DNA from: an uncultured Eubacteriales bacterium
Lineage (GTDB): Bacteria > Bacillota_A > Clostridia > Oscillospirales > Oscillospiraceae
NCBI GenBank assembly: GCA_949739085.1
Contig: CATIYU010000086.1
Span: forward strand, 1 to 12,954
Length of the DNA stretch: 12,954 bases
Direction: 5' to 3'
The notes beneath the pieces were generated by a model. That model had not been told where the DNA came from and searched no databases. It worked only from the letters and a program-made list of their open reading frames with translations. Of this stretch, positions 1 through 6,876 are shown one piece after another. The position numbers were made by a program, and so were the translations under genes. Numbering within the stretch: position 1 is the first letter of the stretch; every line of letters starts with the position of its first letter.

Positions 1-798
1 CGGGACCTGGACAACCCCCCGGATTCCGTCTTCTGTGCCCACGGGGCGGGCTTTACCGTGAAGTGGGACCAGGTCCCCTCCTACGCCCACCTCTCCAGCG
101 GCCTGCGCCTAGATGCGCCGGAGCCGGACGCCATCCCGCCGCCGGAGGCGGCCCCCCGCCCGGCGGTTCCATACCCCAGCTCCCGGGAGGAGGAGGCCGC
201 GCTCCAGGCCATCTACGAGAGAACCTACGGGAAGGTGCGGGAGCGGCGGTTTCAGCCCACCCCCCGGCCCCAGCGGACGGAGCAGGCGGTCCGGACCGTC
301 CCGCCCCGGGCTGTGGGACCGGAGTACCTGTTGGTGGACGGCTACAACATTATATTTGCCTGGGACGAGCTTAAATCCCTGGCCCGGGAAAATCTGGAGG
401 GGGCGCGCTGCCAGCTCATGGACCTGTTGTGCAATTACCAAGGGTTTAAAAAGAATGTTATTATACTGGTTTTTGACGCCTACAAGGTCAAAAACAACCC
501 TGGCTCTGTGGAGCGCTATCGCAACATCCACGTGGTCTACACCAAGGAGGCCGAGACGGCGGACGCCTACATTGAGCGGGCCACCTACGAGATCGCCCGG
601 GACCACCGGGTCCGGGTGGCCACCTCCGACGGCCTGGAGCAGCTCATTATCCTGGGCCACGGCGCGGTACGGGTCTCCGCCAGAGAGTTCCGCCAGGAGG
701 TGGAGGCTACCGAGGGGCTGATCTCCCAGATCATGGAGCGCAACAATCTGGGCAGCAAGTCCTTCCGCCAGGTGCGGCATAACCTCAAGGGCCAGTAG
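1..798 (+). CDS. TetM-like ribosomal GTPase with C-terminal Rae1/YacP NYN ribonuclease domain (3' part)
   Basis: Partial gene: the frame is open from base 1 and stops with TAG at 796-798, giving 265 visible codons. The GTG at 58 is internal, not a start. Codons 1 to about 35 (RDLDNPPDSVFCAHGAGF, then KWDQV) look like the end of the EF-G-like C-terminal domain of TetM/TetW-type ribosomal protection proteins. A proline-rich linker (nt ~110-200) and a short charged helix follow. From nt ~325 a complete NYN/PIN-like domain resembles B. subtilis YacP (Rae1), with the acidic motifs VDGYN (Asp at 337-339), VFDAY (475-477), ETADAYIE (562-564) and ATSDG (628-630), and the YacP-like GxGAxRxSAREF segment. 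Rae1 is known to cleave mRNA in the ribosomal A site. The role here is inferred: a translation factor acting on ribosomes with a built-in mRNA nuclease. The GTPase domain itself lies outside the window. Confidence is high for the NYN domain and good for the GTPase tail. Confidence 0.85.
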   Translation, partial: RDLDNPPDSVFCAHGAGFTVKWDQVPSYAHLSSGLRLDAPEPDAIPPPEAAPRPAVPYPSSREEEAALQAIYERTYGKVRERRFQPTPRPQRTEQAVRTVPPRAVGPEYLLVDGYNIIFAWDELKSLARENLEGARCQLMDLLCNYQGFKKNVIILVFDAYKVKNNPGSVERYRNIHVVYTKEAETADAYIERATYEIARDHRVRVATSDGLEQLIILGHGAVRVSAREFRQEVEATEGLISQIMERNNLGSKSFRQVRHNLKGQ

Positions 799-799
799 A

Positions 800-843
800 G
801 GGGCCTGGATTTTTTGGAAATCCGTCCAGGCCCCCTTGTTTTT
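800..843 (+). terminator. Intrinsic terminator after the GTPase-NYN gene
   Basis: A perfect 10-bp stem (GGGGCCTGGA at 800-809 with TCCAGGCCCC at 825-834) is followed by a T-rich tract (TTGTTTTT, 836-843). It begins one base after the TAG stop. A smaller alternative hairpin (GGATTT 807-812 with AAATCC 818-823) competes within the loop. Stem strength, T tract and position all fit a rho-independent terminator. Confidence 0.85.
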
Positions 844-864
844 CCAGGGAAAAAACAGTATACT
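836..864 (+). promoter_or_regulatory. Candidate sigma-A promoter for the mutarotase gene
   Basis: A -10-like TATACT (859-864; 5 of 6 consensus positions) lies exactly 17 bp downstream of TTGTTT (836-841; 3 of 6). The start codon of the next gene is at 934, so the transcript leader would be about 60 nt. The -35 element coincides with the T tract of the preceding terminator. The spacing is ideal but the -35 match is weak. Confidence 0.4.
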
Positions 865-933
865 TGTCTTAGGTACAGAGGGCTGCTCCGCCTGCGGCTG
901 CGCCCACGCCAGCAAGAAAAGGAGGCGATCTCT

Positions 934-1965
934 ATGGCAGTAATCAAGGAACCCTTTGGAGCGGTCCGGGACGGCAGGACCGTAGAAAAATATATTCTGC
1001 GCTGCGGAAGCCTGGAGGCCGAGGTCCTCACTTACGGCGGGGTCCTCCGGGCCCTGCGGGTCCCGGACCGGAACCATGAGAGCGTGGACGTGGTCCTGGG
1101 CTTTGACGCCATCGCCGGGTACGAGGAGGACGGCAACTACCTGGGCGCGGTCCTGGGCCGCTACGCCAACCGCATCGACCACGCCCGCTGCCTCATCGAC
1201 GGAAGAACCGTCCCCCTGGAGGCCAACGAGGGCGTCAAGCAGCTCCACGGGGGCCGGGACGGCTTCAGCAGGAAAATTTTTGAGGCCCGGCAGTCCGGCG
1301 CGTCCGCCGTCACCCTCTCCTGCTTCTCCCCGGACGGGGAGAACGGCTTCCCTGGAGATTTGGAGGCCAGCGTCACCTACGCCCTCAACGAAAACGGCCT
1401 CACCATCCACTACGAGGCCGCCAGCACCAAGCCCACCTACTGCAACCTCTCCAACCACGCCTATTTCAACCTCAACGGCGGCGGCAGCGCCATGAACCAC
1501 CTCCTCTGGCTCTCCGCCAGCCGCTACACCCCCGTGGGGCCCGACAGTATCCCCATCGCCATGAGCAGGCCCGTGGCCGGGACGCCCTTTGACTTCACTG
1601 CGGAAAAAACCGTGGGCCGGGATATCACCGCCGACGACCAGCAGCTGCGCAATACCGGCGGCTACGACCACAATTTCGTCCTGGACCCCGCCCAGGGGCT
1701 CCGGCGGGCCGCCCGGCTCACCGGCGACCGCACCGGCGTTGTCCTGGAGGTCTGGACCAACAAGCCCGGGGTTCACCTCTACACCGCCAACGGCCTCAGC
1801 ACCGGCCAGGGCAAGGGCGGCGTGCCCTGCCGCCCCCGGCAGGCGGTGTGCCTGGAGACCCAGTTTTTCCCCGACAGTCCCAACCATCCCGAGTGGGGGG
1901 ACATCCTCCTCCGGCCCGGCGGACGCTACGACTACACCACGGAGTTCCGGTTTGTACATATTTAA
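934..1965 (+). CDS. galM: Aldose 1-epimerase (galactose mutarotase)
   Basis: A 343-residue protein, the usual length for bacterial GalM. It interconverts the alpha and beta anomers of galactose and other aldoses in the cytoplasm, feeding the Leloir pathway. The active-site residues known from the family are all visible: Arg80 in GRYANRID, His105 in LHGG, the catalytic acid His175 in NLSNHAYFNL, Asp245 in GGYDHNFVL, and the catalytic base Glu308 in VCLETQFFPDSPNHP. I chose the ATG at 934 because AAGGAGG (919-925) sits 8 nt upstream; the frame is open back to an alternative start at 814, but that lies inside the terminator hairpin of the previous gene. No other galactose gene is adjacent, so it appears monocistronic. 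No convincing terminator follows. Confidence 0.93.
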   Translation: MAVIKEPFGAVRDGRTVEKYILRCGSLEAEVLTYGGVLRALRVPDRNHESVDVVLGFDAIAGYEEDGNYLGAVLGRYANRIDHARCLIDGRTVPLEANEGVKQLHGGRDGFSRKIFEARQSGASAVTLSCFSPDGENGFPGDLEASVTYALNENGLTIHYEAASTKPTYCNLSNHAYFNLNGGGSAMNHLLWLSASRYTPVGPDSIPIAMSRPVAGTPFDFTAEKTVGRDITADDQQLRNTGGYDHNFVLDPAQGLRRAARLTGDRTGVVLEVWTNKPGVHLYTANGLSTGQGKGGVPCRPRQAVCLETQFFPDSPNHPEWGDILLRPGGRYDYTTEFRFVHI

Positions 1966-2065
1966 AGACAGGAAAAATTTTTCAAAACCGGGAACCCGCT
2001 CCGCCCCGCCTGCGTCTATTATAGCGAGACGGCGTGGAGAGAAGCTTAACCCAACCTTAAAGAAT

Positions 2066-2116
2066 GATGCAAAAGCGATGCAGGTTTGAAACTTCTTTTT
2101 CACATTGGTCTGTTAT
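2066..2116 (+). promoter_or_regulatory. Possible promoter/operator region upstream of the SLH protein gene
   Basis: The 223-bp gap between galM and the SLH gene holds no recognisable gene. Within it, GATGCA occurs twice exactly 11 bp apart (2066-2071 and 2077-2082), placing both copies on the same helix face. This is followed at once by TTGAAA (2086-2091), a -35-like box, and by TGTTAT (2111-2116), a weak -10 at a long 19-bp spacing. The arrangement would suit an activator or repressor site next to a promoter, but no element is strong alone. Confidence 0.22.
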
Positions 2117-2141
2117 GGTATCTCTGTAAATCATTTCACAC

Positions 2142-2158
2142 TGGGGGCCGTGCCCCCC
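2142..2158 (+). other. Small GC hairpin in the SLH gene leader
   Basis: GGGGGC (2143-2148) pairs with GCCCCC (2152-2157) around a 3-nt loop, about 13 nt before the Shine-Dalgarno sequence of the SLH gene. There is no T tract, so it is not a terminator. It could shield or stabilise the 5' end of the mRNA. It may equally be chance in G+C-rich DNA. Confidence 0.3.
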
Positions 2159-2188
2159 AAACCTGAAAACGGGAGGAAGGAAGATTTT

Positions 2189-5100
2189 ATGAAACGGAAA
2201 ACACGAAGCAGAATTTTGTCGTGGGTCCTGACCCTGGCTCTTGCGCTGTCGCTGGTTCCAACGGCGCTGGCGGCGAATAGCGGCCTGTCGCTTTCCTTGG
2301 GAGCGCCGAACTATACTGGAAAAACAGGGAATAGCTATCAATTTTCTATCACTTGCTTCGCAAATATCCTGGGTAATCAGGAGTGGGCAGCTAATGTGAA
2401 GAGCTACACGTATCACTTGAGTATTCCAAACTGCATTAATCAGGAGACCACCGTTACTGGGACCTCGCCCACTTTTAACGTCAGTACCATTCACGCAAAG
2501 TCCACACTTACTGTCACGGTAAGCGCCTGTGACAGCAGCGGGAACGTATTGGCAACCGCCAGCGATTCCGTGAACTTTGATTTCAGCCAGTACGATACTC
2601 CGGCTGTTTCCCGTGTGACCGTCTCGCCTGCAACGGCAAGCCTTACTTATGGCAGTGCGAACAGCTCCACCACGCTGAGAGCCTCCGTGCTGGACAGCAA
2701 CGGGAATCTGGCATCCAACCAGCAGGTCATTTGGACTGTGGGAGGCGCTAACACTACAGCTGTTGTGTTGAACGAAAACAGGGATAACTCTGTTACCGTT
2801 ACTGCGGCTGATGTAAGAACAGCTACTACCGTCCGGATTACGGCTACGTCTGTGGCAGACAGCACCAAGTCCGGCTATGCGGATATTACCGTTTACCCTG
2901 CCGCTGTCGTTGGCGGGCAGATTTCCCCCATCACCCCTGTCAGCGTGGCGGTGGGCAGGGCCCAGAACATGCCTGTAACCCTGACGGGCCTGACGGTGGG
3001 CCAGCGCTATACAGTGACTGCGGCCCCTGCCGGGAACTACGGCTCCTACTTTACGGTTGCCGCTCAGGGCGGCGGCTCCAGCGCGTCCTTTACTGCCGCC
3101 CGTACAACAGAGACGGTCTATTTCAGCGTCACGGGCCGGGCGGCGCTTCTGAACGCCGGTCAGGTGAACGTGCAGCTGTTTGCCGGGAATGACTTAACGC
3201 CTCTGGATACCGAGCAGGGCGCTGTCACCGTCACCAGCGGAACCGCGAGCATCGTCCTCGCCCCCTCCAGCCTCACCAATCTCCCGATTGGCCAGTACCA
3301 GCAGGTAACCGCCACGGCCTCCGCCGCGCCTGCGGGGTCCTATATCCGCTGGTCCTCCAATGATACGCGGATTGCCGCCGTGCATAACGCTAACAACAAT
3401 CAGGTCATTACCTATCTGGATGACAACCGGCGCTGTAATGTGAATATCACCGGCATCGCCGCGGGCGATACGAAAATTACCGCCACGCTCTACACCCGGG
3501 ACAATCAGCTTCTGGGTACCGCTGAGCTCCCGGTGCGCGTGGGCACTGCCGGTCTCGTGGACCTGCAAATCACCCCCAACACCGGTACGCCCGACACCCG
3601 GTCCATCGTCTACCTGAACAACTACAGCTCCACGGCCAACGGCTACTACGCCAACTTTAACGTTACCCCCTATGTGGGCGGGAAGGTTGCGAATGTGGCG
3701 AACGGCTACAGCGTTGTTTACACCTGGACCCTGGACAACACCGTGCTGCAAAACGTGACGGGGAATACCTACACGCTCTACGCCAACCAGCTGACCACCA
3801 GCGCGAACCACAGGCTGAGATGTACGGTGGACGTGTATCCGCTCAACGCGGTTAGCGCGGCCAACCGTGTGGGTACGGACTACCTGGAGTGGACGGTAAG
3901 CTCTACCGCGTACTCCCAGATCAACGTCTCCGCCACGGTGTACAGCTCCGAGACCTACGGCCTGGACGAGGCGGACCTGGACAGCACCCGCTCTGTGGTG
4001 GACAAGATCGCCTCCCAGATTGCCAACGGATACTACCTGTACTCCGTCTCCTTCTCCAATGTCACCGACACCCGGGGCAGCCTCAACGCCAGCCGGGGCG
4101 TGGACTACTATGTAAATAACAGCGCCGCTGGCAGAAACTACCTCTCCAGCGTCACCTTCACCCCCAACGCGGCCACCGGGACGGCAGTCTTTAACTTCAC
4201 TGCCGTGGCCTACCCCAATAACTCCTACAACCCCGCTGGCAGCGCCCGGACCTACTCCGGCACCCTGACCTTCACCATTAAGGAGGGGAGCTCCGGGACC
4301 AGCATCACCTACTCAGATAAGGCTGGTAACAGCGTGGCTTTCAACGCCCGGGACTTCCAGAACTGGTGGAGCGGCCTCTATTCCAGGGGATCTCTGAACT
4401 ACGTGACTTTTACGAATGTCTCCGGCGGCGGCGCCCTGTACCACAATTATACCAATTCCAACAGCACGAATGTGGTCTCCCGCGGCACCAATTGCTACGC
4501 CAGCCCCTCCGGCAGCCAGGTGGGCATTAACGCCCTGACCTTCGTGCCCTCCGGCAATAGCAGCAACACCGTGACCATCCGGTTCACCGCCTCCGGCACC
4601 ACCGGTACAAACAGCGGTACCACGACCCGCACCGGCACGGTGACCATCCTGTACGTGAAGGGCGACGTGAAGCTGGAGTACACCACCGGGGCGAACGGCA
4701 CCGTGACGCTGAAATCCAGCGACTTCACCGACGCCTACAAGAGCGCCGTAGGGACCACGTCCTCCAACTTGACCTTCCAGTTCAAGAACGTGCCCGCCAA
4801 CGGCACCCTCACCTACAAGAGCGGCAACAGCACCACCACCCTTACCAACGCCAACATTGGTTCCCAGACCTTCACCACTACCACCATCGGCAACGTGACC
4901 TACACGGCGAAGAGCAATACCACCTCCGCCACCGATACGGTGGAGTTCGTCTGCTACAGCGGCGGCGTCGCCCGTTTTGTGGGCACCATCACCTTTAACG
5001 CCAAGCCCACCGTGGTGGAGAACCTGGTGGTCCGCTACGACTGCACCAGCACCGGCGGCGTGACCCTGGACCCCATCAAGTTCTGGAACAGCGCGGCTGC

Positions 5101-5983
5101 GGTGATGAACAGCCAGTATGTCACCCTTGGCGTGCCCAACAGTGGCGGGCTGTACCTCAACGGCGCGGCCATGGGGGCTAACACCAAGCTCAGTTTCCTC
5201 AACAACACCGGTTATCAGACCTTTAATGGCGTGACCTACCGGCCCGCCAGCGGCGCGACCACCGGCACGGTCAGCTTCCCCTTCCAGGCTTACGACAGCA
5301 CTGGCGCACTGGTGGCTACCGGCACCGTGCAGATCACCCTGAACCTGCCCGCTCAGCCCACCATCCCTACCACGCCGGATCAGGTGATTCCCAATGTGAA
5401 CCTGAAGGACGTGCCCGCCAACAGCTGGTACGCCCAGTACGTCAATCCGCTGATCAACGCCGGTATCATCGGCGGTTTTGGTGACAACACCTTCCGTCCC
5501 AACGATGACGTTACCTACGGTCAGGCTCTGGCCCTCATCATGCGGGCTGTGGGCATCAAGGTCCAGCAGGGCACCGGCTCCACCTGGGCCATGCCCTACC
5601 TGGTAGAGGCTGCCAGCCGCGGCCTTCTGCCCAACGTGCCCTACGGCCTCAACGACGCCGTTGACCGCAATGCCATCGCCTACATCACCGCCAAGGCCAT
5701 GAACCTTGCGCCGGTGACCGACACCTCCAACAGCCCCTTCCCCGACAGCCGCGACCCCTACGTCCTGGCGCTCTACAACGCCAAGATTATTGCCGGCAGC
5801 GACAAGGGCTTTGAGGGGAGCAAGTCCCTGTCCCGGGCAGAGATTTCCGCCATCATCTGGCGTATCTATGCCGCTCAGGGTACAACGCCTGGCCAGAATC
5901 CCGGACAGACCACCGGCGGTCAGGGCAACGACTCTGATTCCGACGACCGCGAGCCCGACCGGGACGCCCCTTTCGGCTTTTAA
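2189..5983 (+). CDS. Secreted multidomain surface protein with Ig-like domains, tandem repeats and SLH anchor
   Basis: A 1264-residue exported protein. Residues 1-28 form a signal peptide: a basic MKRKTRSR start, a hydrophobic core, then cleavage after ALA. An N-terminal beta-rich region (to ~140) is followed by a Big-like domain (~141-236), an unassigned beta-rich region (~237-350), a typical Big_2-type domain (~354-450, with IRWSSNDTRIAAV and ITGIAAGDTKITATL) and another beta-rich stretch (~452-576). Four divergent tandem repeats occupy ~578-1053. Three SLH modules follow at ~1070-1125, ~1130-1174 and ~1182-1229 (FGDNTFRPNDDVTYGQA is diagnostic), then a Gly/Pro/Gln linker and an acidic tail. 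SLH modules bind pyruvylated secondary cell-wall polymer, so the protein is probably displayed on the wall; no catalytic motif is visible. The ATG at 2189 is chosen for the GGGAGGAAGG ribosome site at 2171-2180 and the signal peptide; the frame extends 28 codons further without either. The first ~600 bp look less G+C-rich than the rest. Confidence 0.9.
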   Translation: MKRKTRSRILSWVLTLALALSLVPTALAANSGLSLSLGAPNYTGKTGNSYQFSITCFANILGNQEWAANVKSYTYHLSIPNCINQETTVTGTSPTFNVSTIHAKSTLTVTVSACDSSGNVLATASDSVNFDFSQYDTPAVSRVTVSPATASLTYGSANSSTTLRASVLDSNGNLASNQQVIWTVGGANTTAVVLNENRDNSVTVTAADVRTATTVRITATSVADSTKSGYADITVYPAAVVGGQISPITPVSVAVGRAQNMPVTLTGLTVGQRYTVTAAPAGNYGSYFTVAAQGGGSSASFTAARTTETVYFSVTGRAALLNAGQVNVQLFAGNDLTPLDTEQGAVTVTSGTASIVLAPSSLTNLPIGQYQQVTATASAAPAGSYIRWSSNDTRIAAVHNANNNQVITYLDDNRRCNVNITGIAAGDTKITATLYTRDNQLLGTAELPVRVGTAGLVDLQITPNTGTPDTRSIVYLNNYSSTANGYYANFNVTPYVGGKVANVANGYSVVYTWTLDNTVLQNVTGNTYTLYANQLTTSANHRLRCTVDVYPLNAVSAANRVGTDYLEWTVSSTAYSQINVSATVYSSETYGLDEADLDSTRSVVDKIASQIANGYYLYSVSFSNVTDTRGSLNASRGVDYYVNNSAAGRNYLSSVTFTPNAATGTAVFNFTAVAYPNNSYNPAGSARTYSGTLTFTIKEGSSGTSITYSDKAGNSVAFNARDFQNWWSGLYSRGSLNYVTFTNVSGGGALYHNYTNSNSTNVVSRGTNCYASPSGSQVGINALTFVPSGNSSNTVTIRFTASGTTGTNSGTTTRTGTVTILYVKGDVKLEYTTGANGTVTLKSSDFTDAYKSAVGTTSSNLTFQFKNVPANGTLTYKSGNSTTTLTNANIGSQTFTTTTIGNVTYTAKSNTTSATDTVEFVCYSGGVARFVGTITFNAKPTVVENLVVRYDCTSTGGVTLDPIKFWNSAAAVMNSQYVTLGVPNSGGLYLNGAAMGANTKLSFLNNTGYQTFNGVTYRPASGATTGTVSFPFQAYDSTGALVATGTVQITLNLPAQPTIPTTPDQVIPNVNLKDVPANSWYAQYVNPLINAGIIGGFGDNTFRPNDDVTYGQALALIMRAVGIKVQQGTGSTWAMPYLVEAASRGLLPNVPYGLNDAVDRNAIAYITAKAMNLAPVTDTSNSPFPDSRDPYVLALYNAKIIAGSDKGFEGSKSLSRAEISAIIWRIYAAQGTTPGQNPGQTTGGQGNDSDSDDREPDRDAPFGF
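3920..5347 (+). repeat. Four tandem divergent ~115-125-residue beta-repeats in the SLH protein
   Basis: By eye the protein repeats four times: A residues 578-700, B 701-825, C 826-940, D 941-1053. Shared order: a short YxxxxxGxVxL strand with a D/F pair, then VxF.N (SVSFSNV, YVTFTNV, FQFKNV, VTLGVPN), a glycine turn with G-x-L (GSLNAS, GALYHNY, GTLTYKS, GLYLNGA), a VTFTP-like strand (SVTFTPNA, ALTFVPSG, NVTYTAKS, GVTYRPAS), T-x-F/I-x-F, and a closing G-T-x-T/Q-I/F strand. Copies are divergent in DNA, so they are old. I recall similar Gly/Tyr-rich repeats in other clostridial SLH proteins but cannot name a database family. Confidence 0.7.
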
Positions 5984-6018
5984 CGGGCCCGGCATGAAAA
6001 TGAAATAGCGCAATCAGG

Positions 6019-6048
6019 AACGGGCGGCGCCAGCAGCGCCGCCCGTTT
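6019..6048 (+). terminator. Terminator-like hairpin after the SLH protein gene
   Basis: A perfect 12-bp stem (6019-6030 with 6036-6047) closes around the 5-nt loop CAGCA, 35 nt after the stop codon. Only three T residues follow (6046-6048, two of them paired), so the U tract is poor. The strong stem and position make a terminator or an mRNA-end stabilising hairpin likely. Confidence 0.65.
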
Positions 6049-6109
6049 GCCGCACCCGGGGGACAAGACCGCATATTTAACGAAAACTTCATCAATTAAT
6101 CAAAAAATC

Positions 6110-6118
6110 TGATATAAT
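6110..6118 (+). promoter_or_regulatory. Extended -10 promoter of the ABC exporter operon
   Basis: TGATATAAT combines an extended -10 TG motif (6110-6111) with a perfect TATAAT (6113-6118), 54 nt before the ATG of the ATPase gene. No good -35 lies 16-18 bp upstream, as is common for extended -10 promoters. The surrounding ~75 bp (about 6070-6145) is a conspicuous AT-rich island in otherwise G+C-rich DNA. The transcription start would be near 6125. Confidence 0.7.
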
Positions 6119-6171
6119 AGTTTTATTTGAGATATCATCCGGCAAAATCAAACAGTTAATGGGGTGAAAAA

Positions 6172-6876
6172 ATGAGCGGCTTTGTCCGGTTCGACCACGT
6201 GAAAAAAACCTACCGCATGGGCGAGGTGGAAATCCACGCCCTGCGGGACGCAACCTTCTCTGTGGAGAGGGGGGAACTGTGCGTCATCGTCGGCCCCAGC
6301 GGCGCAGGAAAAACAACCCTTCTCAATATTCTCGGCGGAATGGACACCCTCACCGGCGGAAAGGTTCTTTTGGGCGGCGAGGAGATCTCCTCCTACAACG
6401 CCCAGCAGCTGACCGCCTACCGCCGCCATGACATCGGCTTTGTCTTTCAGTTTTACAATCTGGTGCCCAATCTCACGGCCCTGGAGAACGTGGAGCTTGC
6501 GGCCCAAATCTGCCGGGAGCCTCTGGACGCCGCCAGCGTGCTGCGCTCTGTGGGGCTGGAGCACCGCCTAGCCAATTTTCCCGCCCAGCTCTCCGGCGGC
6601 GAGCAGCAGCGGGTAGCTATCGCCAGGGCTATTGCCAAAAACCCCAAGCTCATGCTCTGTGACGAGCCCACCGGCGCGCTGGACTACACCACCGGCAAGG
6701 CCATTCTCAAGCTGCTCCAGGACATGAGCCGGAAAAACGGCATGACAGTGGTCATCATCACTCACAACAGCGCCCTCACCGCCATGGCCGACCGGGTGAT
6801 TCAGGTGAAAAACGGAGCAGTCACCAGCGAGGAGGTCAACGCCTCCCCCGTCCCTGTGGAGGACATCGAATGGTAA
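6172..6876 (+). CDS. ABC exporter ATP-binding subunit (MacB/LolD-like)
   Basis: A 234-residue cytoplasmic ATPase with every motif of an active ABC nucleotide-binding domain: Walker [10 protein letters not shown] (residues 41-49), Q-loop Gln93 in FVFQFYNL, signature LSGGEQQR (140-147), Walker B LMLCDEP with Asp164 and catalytic Glu165, and H-loop His198 in IITHN. The sequence style ([22 protein letters not shown]) is that of the LolD/MacB/FtsE group, which powers FtsX-like permeases by mechanotransmission rather than classic transport. A short GGGGTGA ribosome site (6161-6167) precedes the ATG. The gene overlaps the permease start by 7 nt (shared ATGGTAA), so the two are translationally coupled and form one complex. 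The substrate cannot be read from sequence. No two-component genes are adjacent, unlike BceAB-type peptide-resistance operons. Confidence 0.93.
   Translation: MSGFVRFDHVKKTYRMGEVEIHALRDATFSVERGELCVIVGPSGAGKTTLLNILGGMDTLTGGKVLLGGEEISSYNAQQLTAYRRHDIGFVFQFYNLVPNLTALENVELAAQICREPLDAASVLRSVGLEHRLANFPAQLSGGEQQRVAIARAIAKNPKLMLCDEPTGALDYTTGKAILKLLQDMSRKNGMTVVIITHNSALTAMADRVIQVKNGAVTSEEVNASPVPVEDIEW

Noticed and set aside
1..798. Calling the first gene a tetracycline resistance determinant
   Set aside because: Only the C-terminal tail of the GTPase is visible, and chromosomal TetM-like factors with an NYN tail need not confer resistance.
814..933. N-terminal 40-codon extension of galM from an upstream start at 814
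   Set aside because: It starts inside the terminator hairpin, has no ribosome site, and does not resemble GalM; ATG 934 has an ideal AAGGAGG.
1974..1990. AAAAATTTTT palindrome after galM as a terminator
   Set aside because: It has no loop and no GC stem; a self-complementary A/T run alone does not make an intrinsic terminator.
109..2103. 664-residue open frame on the minus strand opposite the GTPase-NYN and galM genes
   Set aside because: It is a shadow of G+C-rich codon use: it runs across two well-supported plus-strand genes and their intergenic terminator, is low-complexity (Gly/Ala/Val-rich) and shows no domain.
4313..6013. 566-residue minus-strand frame opposite the SLH gene
   Set aside because: It mirrors the repetitive codons of the surface protein, is Gly/Val/His-rich with no motif, and has no ribosome site.
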